Shown: positions 30,110 through 40,900 of the stretch, piece by piece | Layout of the letters: each line of letters begins with the position of its first letter | Numbering within the stretch: position 1 is the stretch's first letter | Source of the DNA: Asterias rubens | Lineage: Eukaryota > Echinodermata > Asteroidea > Forcipulatida > Asteriidae | Length of the DNA: 64,000 nucleotides | Assembly (NCBI RefSeq): GCF_902459465.1 | Contig: NC_047066.1 | Span: forward strand, 9,923,047 to 9,987,046 | Direction: 5' to 3' | Notes under the pieces: model-generated | What the model was told of the DNA's origin: nothing | Seen by the model: the letters and a program-made list of their open reading frames with translations, nothing else | The model's database searches: none | Translations under genes and position numbers: made by a program

Positions 30110-33100
30110 ATGCAGGATTTGTCCGAGGATCCGAGAGGGAGTGATGCTGATGGGAACGATGGGGCAGCAGACGTCCCTGATCCCTCGACGTTTCAAAGCT
30201 TCGGCCGGCGAGCCACGCTAACGGCAGCCCTAGCTGGAAACACATTCAAAAAGGTAAAGATGTTCAAATTGTCGTTAAAAAATTATTTCAAATATAGGTT
30301 TTCCCGGCCAATTTTAACAATTTCCACTGACATGACAGAGACAACGACTTTACTTCATATCGAGACCTGGGGTCGATTTCACAAAGATTTAAGATTGATC
30401 GTAACTGCAAATCAATCGTAGTTGCTATGAAAATGGTGATGTCACAATACAAATTACTATGGTGATACTGGAAAATTGTCTTGCGATGAATTTTATTGCT
30501 TTGTGAAATCGGCCCGATGTCATTGGCCTACCTAAGGAATCTGAACCAAAAAGCCCAAAACAAAAAAAGTAGGTTGCCTGCCGCATGCATGACAAATCTG
30601 ACAAAAAGTAGGTCCTCATAAAGTACATCTTGAATGCCTTTAAATGAAATATATTTTCTAAAACACTATCTGAATTAAAAAACTGAATCACGTACGTGTG
30701 CACGAAAACGAAATCTAATGCAATTAGGCCTAATAGCTAAAAAGAAACACAATGTAATGAGTGGATTTGGAGGAAATGAATTTCAATGTGTTTTCATGAA
30801 ATTTGATGAATTGTATTGGCCGGGAAAACATTCTATTACAGACTCAGCGTCCATTTTTAGTAACTTTTATATCTGTAAAACCAATTCCTTTTAAATGTGA
30901 TAGAAGAAATCGAAACATTTTTTATTTTGATCTATCTTTACAGCTTGGAATGAAGGTGAAATTAGCCAATCGTTTTCTCAGCAAGAAGAAAGCAAATGCA
31001 GAGTAAGAACAAAACGTCCTTTTAATTTTCATTTCCATTTGTACTTGAAGGTCTATATAGGCCTATATGACCCTGTAAAAACATTGTAAATTGGTTTAGC
31101 CTATACAGATTGTAATGCATTGTGAATCCTGCGTAGTCATTTCATCTGAAGTGATTAGAAATATAAACAAATATGTCGACAAATTTAAATCTCGAAATAT
31201 CGCCTAAGGTAACTTTTGAAGACTTTCACAGGTTTGTTATTTTATGCGTGTGTTGAGATACAGCAAGTGGGAAAACTGGTCTTTGACAATTACCGTTAGT
31301 GTCCAGTGTCTTAAACAAAACAGTTTCTTGCTGTTTTCTCAGCAAATAGACACGGAATTCAGCTGAAACTTTCCTACTTTTACTGTATCAAAACATGATA
31401 ATATAATATTCTGCCTAAAAACAGCATACATACAGCGACAAAAACCAACTGTTTACCCTACATAACTTGGCGAAAGCAATTTTATCAAATCAATGTGTTT
31501 CGTATTTCTATTTGCAGTGATTCTTGTGTTAAAAGGGTATTCACGTTTGATGCATCAGCGGTAAGTTGTTGCTGTTGTTTGGGTTTTTGAAATAAATAAA
31601 AAGAATATTTGCTCTTCTTTTTACTTGAAGTTCGTTATGAATTCATTAAACATGTAATTTTGATTTTAAAAATGTTACTTTTTCGTTCCTAAAAAAAGAG
31701 ATCGTTCGAATATTGCATATCCCATGTGGTCTAGTGGTTAGGATTCGTGGTTTTCACCCACGCGGCCCGGGTTCGATTCCCGGCATGGGAAGTCTCAAGT
31801 TTTGGCACTAATCTAAAGTTTTTATTAAAATAACTAAAGCAATAAATTGTTACTTTCATAATTGTCGATATGACGTCTGTGAAGCAGAAATATATTGCTT
31901 AACATTATTGTTAAGCGGGATACCAGTTACCCTTATAGTGCACTTATGTTATCTTGGCTAGAAGCAAGTGAGATTGTGTTGTGCTTAAATAATTTGTTTA
32001 ATTAAGCCCAGGTAGCCTAACATTATTGATATGTAGGCCTATTTCATAAACAAAATTGAAAAGTCTTCGCCAAATATTTTCCTGTTTGTTTCTTGCTTCA
32101 GCTGAAGAAACGAGGAGCCACAGTAGCAGATCTTTTTGAGAAGGAAGAAAAAGAAGAAGACTATTGTGATATTGTTGACATGGACGATGAAAGGGTGGAG
32201 GAGGTCGTCTCAAAGGTAAGCTCCACCCCCACATCAACCCAGTTATAGCTTGCATCCGATCGGGCCCAATTTCGTTGCACATGCATAGGGGGCCTACCAT
32301 TTGGGGGCTATCGGCTTTTGTGAGTTCTCGGCTAACCAAAAAAGGGAACAATAAAGCAAGCGGTGTTCGATCCGTTAAGATCTCACTTTGAGCATGTCTG
32401 TAACAACGAACCCGTGAGCTGCTTTGTTTTAAAGATACTGAATACTATTGATCATTGTCAAAGACCATGTTGTCTCACTTAGTGTATCTCAACATATGTA
32501 TAAAATAACAAACCTGTGAAAATTTGAGCTCAATTGGTCGTCGAAGTTGCAAAAGAATAATGAAAGAAAAACGCCCTTGTCGCACAAGTTGTGTGCTTTC
32601 ATGATGCTTGATTTCGAGACCCCAAAATCTAATTCTGATGTCTCGAAATCAAATTCAAATATTTTAGTGAAAAATTTCTTTTGTTCTCAAAAACTACGTT
32701 ACTTCAGCATGTTTGTAAAGTGAGGAGTTGTTTTAAGTTTGAATAAAAATAGTTTCCTCCGTGGGGAAAAAAATGTCCGAATGGTGTGTGTTTGTTAGTC
32801 TTTAATCGTTGATCCGATTTCTTTGTTTGGCAGGGTTTGGTTGGCTGCATGGTGGAGAGCGTCATCTTTCGTTTCTTCATTCTAGCTGTTATCATCGTCA
32901 ACGCCATCCTCATTGTCTTACAGACAAACGAAGAACTTGTGAGTTAGATTTTCCATTTAATTTAATCTAATTATGTAACAAGAAATGCCGGGGTGGAAAA
33001 AAGACAATACTCGTACCCAAATTATTAGCAAAGACCAACTGGATTGTTTTATATGTGTTGTTGAAAGAGTTTGTTAGTCACTAACAAGTTGATTTTAGGT

Positions 33101-36100
33101 GAGTGCTATTGGTGCTGCATCTCCAATCAATGGCTTTCAAAGCAAAGATGAACTGAGATTTTTCGCAGAGTGTCGTTACTCACTGCAAACTTTACTACCA
33201 AAGTGCATCAGTTTGCTGACTTTTGCTGCATTATGACTTTCAAATAAAATATACTGAATAATTTTCAAATATAATACACCCAAACATTAGCCCAAAAAGA
33301 TCTGAATTATTTTCTAAGTGTCGTCAGAATTTGTTTCTCACTAAAAACTCTCACACACACAAAATGTTTGATGAGCGGCGTCGTTTATAACAATTCACCA
33401 TTAGTCTATTAATTTCAAAATAAAATTTCAAACTTTGGTTAGGAATTATCAAGTCTCTAAGAGAAATCCTTCCCCTTTTAAAGTCTTTATTGTTCACTAC
33501 AAATTCTTATAATAAACCAAGAATAATGTTTGATTTCCACACGTGACAGTCGTTGGAATACGCATGGCTGTTTTCCATATTCGACTACATCGTTCTGACC
33601 GTCTTCGTGTGGGAACTTCTCCTGAAGTGGTACAACGGTTTCTTCATCTACTGGAGGGTCGGCTGGAACATCTTGGACTTCTTCATCATTCTTACCCTCT
33701 TCCTTGGACCGAGTAAGTTGTTGCTAACACGACACTACCTGTAATTGGAATGTAAAAAGCATTGTTATTAAAAGTTCAGACTAAAAAAAAGTAGTACATG
33801 GCCTGCGTTTCGACCCTCTCGAAAGGTAAAAGTCACTTAGCCGTCGGACATTGTGACTTTTTGAAAGTTGTCAATTTTAACATAAAGCTAAGAGAAAGTG
33901 ACATGAAACAGTTGTGTGTTTTTCTTCTTTACCGAAAGTGGGAATATCCAACAACAAAAACTCACATTGTATCTCAGTTTGTTTTGATTTTGAAAAAGTA
34001 GCCTATTGACGCAAGTAAAATATTACCGTGCTGAAGTTTTAGGCGCTAATCATAAATGCGCACGCGCTAGGGAGGTGATGGTTTGAATAAAATAAAATAA
34101 AATCAATATGGCGGTGAATCAATGGTGGACGATGATTTTCACACTGTGGTTTGACCCGCTCATCATACGACGACAGATGTAAAGTAAACTAAATAGGTCC
34201 GTATTAATTTTTTGCCAGATATAGCACCCCCCCCCTCCCCCAATGCCCCTCCATTAACTGTCCTTGCTGTATGCATATAAATGCCTCTAGAAGAATTCCT
34301 GCTGTATGGGGGGGATTACCTAACAGTAAACATTTGCATAGTCCAGTAGGTACGCTTAGTCCAGTCATGGTCCAGTAGAGTCCAACACCTTTATCCTGTG
34401 GAGATATTCGGCTGGAAGCCATACCATTTTGAAGTATGGTTGACCCATGGAGGAAGGAAATTAGTTACTCCGGTTCTATCTCCATGGGTAATTGGCACAC
34501 TCATTGGTAAATTTGTCTATATTAAACCAAACAGTGCACTCATTACAGTGTCCATCCATCCATATGGAGGTACCTACCTCCATGATCCACCATACCTCAA
34601 AAAGGCTAATATTATAAAGGCAGTGACCAAGGACTTTTCGGTTGCCTCTCTCTTTCATACTGTAACTTTTGGATGGTAACCTGTTTCTGTTAAGCAATAC
34701 TTGTTTTGTGCTCAGCAAATTTTTGTGCTTATATACAGGCTTATATACAGGTTTATCAATCCCGTAATTGGCGCTTGCGCTGTTGGATGTTGGTTAAAAT
34801 AATATAAAATAAAGTAAAACATTGGGCCATGATTTTGGTTAAAGCTGTGTAGCTGTTTTTCATTTTTTTTTTTTTTTTTTTTTTTTTTTTGGGGGGGGGA
34901 ACACTAGGCAACCCAAACCACAATGGGTTAAGCAGATGTACATTTATTTAAAGATGACTGCCTATATGTTATTTCTACTGAGATTTTCTCTTCATGAAAA
35001 ACCTGCCCTTTCAACCATCTCAGGTTTAGTGTCTTTGTTTTATGAATAAACAAAATACTCCTAAACAGTTGAATTTACTCGTTCTGATAAAAACAATAAG
35101 AGAGCATTATTATGCCAACCTAAAAAATCAAATTGTCGCTGCATATACGGCAATGTATTTGCCTTAGAGAGGATGCCAGCTGTTTGCAGATGGAATAGTC
35201 ATGGTGACTCATCAGAGCTGCATGCTTTCTGCCACACTCAGCCTTCTATGTGCATAGCGTGACGGGCAATTTATAATCTCTCCTCGTTAATAATACTCTA
35301 ACAGATCCCATGTGGTCTAGTGGTTAGGATTCGTGGTTTTCACCCACGCGGCCCGGGTTCGATTCCCGGCATGGGAAAGAAGATTTTTTGTTGACCATAG
35401 TTTTGTAGGACATTGTTTCCATGTTATACCGTGGGCATTACACAATCGACAGAAGACTGAAACTTGTAATTTCTGTTTCCTTTCTTATTTCATTCTCTAG
35501 CATTAACTTTTCTTGGAAGCAGTCGCATTTTGAGAATCCTTCGAGTTATTCGCGCGTTCAGGAGTTTGAGAAGGTTAGTGTGGATTACTAATGAATAATT
35601 AAGCCTGTGTGCGAATTAGCGGCTACGGCTTTATCGGCATGTCATATGCTGTATATAGTATTAGGAACTTCGTAGCAACACCCTTCGCAACAGCCACTTC
35701 GGACACGGCCTTCTTACAAATTGTCTCTGATTTGGCAAGAAAGCCGTTTCAAAACCAAAAACCTAAAGTATTTTCAATGATTGTCATAAGCATTTATGCG
35801 TTTACAGAATTACAAAGTTATGGGTTGTACAAAAAAAATGGCTAGAGCGGGACTTTAACCTGCACCACCTTCGGAATAATGTGCGTCAACGAAGTACCGA
35901 ATGTAAAGTCACCTGAAATTGGTATTTTTTCAAAAACAAGCTTTTGTCACTATTATATGTGTTTTGATGAGTGGAATGTGAATAAACAGTTGACTAAGGT
36001 TTTAACAAATCAGTTCTCATGTTATTTACAAATTTAAGAGTAGACCCCGACCCGAGAGGGCGCTGTTCGTGACGTTAATCGAGGCAGACTTTGCCTGTAA

Positions 36101-37914
36101 TGCGTAGAGTAAACACAATTGCAAAGTACATGTACGGACCAAGTCGTGAGTTTGTACGTTTCAAAAAAACAAATTTTGTTTTTTTCCGGCAGTGCCGACC
36201 AGGTGTATTGCTGCTGAATGCAGAAAAACACTTTTTGAAATGTACCAACTCACGACTTGGACGTAGGCCTACATGTACTTTGCACGTGTGTTTACTATAC
36301 GCATTGCAGGCAAAGTCTGCCTCGATTGACGTCACAAAAGGGGTAGGCGGAGTCAGCCCCCCAAACAACTTTATAAATTTTTTAAACATATAAATCGTGA
36401 CAAACAGATACTAAAAAAATTGTTTTATTGTTCGTAAGCATGTACTCTTATGTTTGAAAGAGAAAAAAATTCTATTTCCAGGTGACTTTAACGAAGTACC
36501 AGAAACTTAATGATAGGGCCTATAATGTTTACTTTCTTTTTCATTATGTTGTGTTTGTGTCTCAGTATGGGTACTTGTTTGATACCAATTAATTATACCC
36601 TCAGAAAGGATGATTTATTTTTTTATTATTTTTTTAGTATAAATTATTGAGTTTACCCAAGAGAAAGATAGTCTCCGCATAAACAAAAACTTATCAGCAT
36701 TAATGTTTGAATTTTCATTTGAACTTATTTTATTTTATTTTCCTTGTTATAGCATCAGCGCTTTATCTGGTCTGACAGTTGTCGTACAAACTATTATGCA
36801 ATCCATCCCCGGTACGTCATGATTCAAAATAAATGTATTTATTAATTTATGATAAAAATAACCACAATATTCCTTAAAGTTATTTCGAATGACATACTTT
36901 GAATTAAACAAACCTTTAAAGGCACTGGACACTATTGGTAATTGCCAAAGACAAGTCTTCTCACTTGGTGTATTTCAACATAATGCATACAATAACAAAC
37001 CTGTGAAAATTTGAGCTCAATTGGTCGTCGAAGTTGCGAGATAATAATGAAAGAAAAAACACCCTTGTCACAGGAAGTTGTGTGCGTTTAGATGGTTGAT
37101 TTCGAGACCTAAAATTCTAAATCTGAGGTCTCGAAATCAAATTCGTGGAAAACTCACTTCTTTCTCGAAAACATGTAAATTCAGAGGGAGCCGTTTCTCA
37201 CAATGTTTTATACTATCAACCTCTCCCCATTACTCGTCACCAAGTAAGGTTTTATGCTAATAATTATTTTGAGTAATTACCAATAGTGTCCACTGCCTTT
37301 AAGTTCATACAAGTATGTGTATTGATTTTGCTTTTATTCTAGAAATTAATGTGTTGAATGAGTTCGTAAACATGTGGTCACGGATAAAGAATTGTTTTGA
37401 TTTTAAATATTTTTGATTATTGTGTCTTTAGATATGACTAATATCGCGTTGCTCCTACTTATCATCATGGTTGTACTCAGCGTGGCTGGAGTGGCCCTAT
37501 TTGGACGCGACTTCCCGGCATACTTTGGCAATTTAGGGGAAGGTAAAGCATGGCATAATTATTTGATGTATAATTTGTATAAATCTTTTTATCTTCTTCA
37601 TTTTGGAGGTTTTGAGGAAATAAAAAAAAAAAATAAATAAATAAGTAGAACTTGTTCCTACATTGCGTGTTTTGTGCAATTCTTTCCGGATCTGCACAGG
37701 ACCTTTCCGCACCTTTTCAATAAAGATATTTTATGCATAGGTCTTTACATCAATAAATAGAAAACAGAAATGACATTTTCATTTTGATATATATTTCCCC
37801 CAGCAATGTTTACAATGTTTGTTTGCGTGACACAAGATGGATGGATGGGAATGTTCAACCAATTTCAGGTAGGTACACAACAATTTACGTTTTGAATGTC
37901 ACCCCCCCCCCCCC

Positions 37915-37946
<32 letters not shown>

Positions 37947-40900
37947 GGTAAACTTATGGTTTAAATCCCCTCCAATTTGTTACTTTTAACCAAAGTATTT
38001 TGTCAACGCCTTCTCTCTATGAACTGAGTTGACAAAATGAAGCTGCTTAAAAACGAAAATTCAAAATATTTCGTTTCCAAAAACAATGCACGGAATACAT
38101 CATGCAAACTTGTTTAGTTCAACGGACAAAAAAGCATAACTAATTTTTAAGTTGAACAAGAGTAAATCTTCTATACTAGTCTGTGGGTGTACATGAATTT
38201 TGCAAATAATAGATGACTTCTCTGTACCCTTTTGTGTACAGGAATCGCCCAATCATTTTCTGGCTGGTGCTTGTTTCTTCATCGTCTGCATCATAGTTGG
38301 TGCCTTCGTCTTTGCTAATCTGGTTGTTGCTGTAGTTGTCACTAATCTGGTAAGTGGTCTTACAAATAAACTGGGAAAAAATTTTACAAAATAATAAAAA
38401 TTAAGATCATAGGTTGTATCCTTTTTGTCACCCCATTAATAAGCACTGCATATGCAGGACTGGCTGATGATTTGTTTATAATATTTTTGCCAAAAATGAT
38501 TAAAATGCTTGTACCCCTTGTGATTTTTTTCAATATTTTTGAAAAATAAATTATAAAATTGCTGGACTTACCCATTGTGATTTTTTCAATATTTTTGCCA
38601 AAATATTAATTTAAAAAAATGGTGTCTTACCCCTTGTGATTTTTTCAATATTTGCAGAGAATTGATAAAATTGCTGGACTTACCCCATCTGATTTTTTTC
38701 AATATTGTTGCCAAAAATTGGAAAAAAATGCTAGACATTACCCTATGTGGTTTTCTCAATATTCTGCAAAAATTTGATATAGATGCTGGACTCACCCCTT
38801 GTGATTTTTTTCAATATTTGCCAAAATTTGATAAAAATGCTGGACTTACCCCTTGTGGTTTTTTCAATAGTTGCAAAAAATAATTAAATATGCTGGACAT
38901 ACCCTTTGTGTTTTTTTCAACATTTGCAAAATTTGATAAAAATGTTGGACTTACCCTTATGGTTTTTTCATCATTTTGCCAAAAACTTATAAAAATGCTT
39001 GACTTACCCCTTGTGATTTTTTCAATATTTGCCAAAAAAATGATAAAAATGCTGGACTTACCCCTTGTTGTTTTTCACCATTTTGCCAAAAATTTGTAAA
39101 AATGCTGGACTCAGTATTTTTGCCCAAATTTGATAAAAATGCTTGACTTACCCCTTGTGTTTTTTCAATATTTGTAAAAAAAAATTATAAATATGCTGGA
39201 CTTACCCTTTGTGGTTTTTTAAACATTCTGCAAAATTTGATAACAATGTTGGACTTACCCTTGTGGTTTTTTCGCCATTTTGCCAAAATTTGATAAAAAT
39301 GCTGGACTTACCCCTTGTTATTTTTCAATGTTTTTGCCAGAGTCTGATAATGCTGGACTTACCCATTGTGATTTTTTCAATATTTTTGCCAAAATATTAT
39401 AAAAGTGCTGGACTTACCCCTTGTGATTTTTTCAACATTGTTGCCAAAAATTGATAAAAATGTTGGACTTACCCTTGTTATTTTTTCAATATTTGCCTAA
39501 AATTGATAAAATCGCAAGGGGTTAGTCCAGCATTTTTATAAATTTTTTGCAAAATGGTGAAAAAACCACATGGATTAGTCCAGCATTTTTTTCAAATTTT
39601 GCAAAATGTTGAAAAAACCACACAAAATTTATAAAAATGCTGAACTTACCCCTTGTGATTTTTCAGTATTTTTGCCGAAACTGGATAAAAATGCTGGACT
39701 TAACCAAATTATTTTTTCAATGTTTGCAAAATAAAAATGCTGGACATCACCCCTTGTGTTTTTTCAGTTTTTTTGCCAAAATTTGATAAAAATGCTGGAC
39801 TTACCCCTCGTGGTTTTTCACCACTTTGCCAAAAATTGTTTTCAGTATTTTTGCCAAAATATGATAAAATTGCTGGACTTACCCCTAGTGTTTTTTTTTT
39901 CAATATTTTTGCCCAAAATTGATAAAAATGCTGGACTTACCCGTAATGGGTTTTCTCAATATTCTACCGAATATTGAAAAAATTGCTTGATTACCCCTTG
40001 TGATTTGTTCAGAATTTTTGCCAAAATTTGATATAAATGCTGGACCCCTTGTGTTTTTTTTTTATTTTATATTTTAGCCAAAAATTGATAAAAATGCTGG
40101 AGTATCCCCCTTGTGTTTTTTCCCCAACATTTTTGCCAAAAGTTGATAAAAATGCTTGACTTACCCCTTGTGATTTTTTCACCATTTTGCCATAAATGGA
40201 TAAAAATGCTGCTCTTACCCCTTGTGATTTTTTCACTATTTTGCCATAAAATTTATAAAATACTGCACTTACCCCTTGTTTTTTTTTTCAATATTTGCCA
40301 AAAATGTATAGAATTGCTGGACTTACCCCTTATGTTTTTTCCCCGATATTTTGCAAAAAATTGATGAAAATGCTGGACTTACCCCGTGTGTTTTTTTCAA
40401 TATTTGCCAAAAATGTATAGAATTGCTGGACTTACCCCTTGTGTTTTTTCCCCGATATTTTGCCAAAAATTTATGAAAATGCTGGACTCACCCCTTGTGA
40501 TTTTTTTTAATATTTATGCCAAAATTTGATTAAAATACTGGACTTACTGATTTTTTCACCATTTTGCCATAAAATTTATAAAATACTGCACTTACCCCTT
40601 GTTCTTTTTTTTCAATATTTGCCAAAAATGTATAGAATTGCTGGACTTACCCCTTATGTTTTTTCCCCGATATTTTGCAAAAAATTGATGAAAATGCTGG
40701 ACTTACCCCGTGTGTTTTTTTCAATATTTTCCCAAAAATGTATAGAATTGCTGGACTTACCACTTTTTTTTCCCGATATTTTGCCAAAGATTTATGAAAA
40801 TGCTGGACTCACCCTTTTTATTTCTTTATTTTTCTTCTTCAATATTCTGTCACAATTTGATAAAATTGATGGACTTAGGCATACCCCTTGTGATTTTTAC

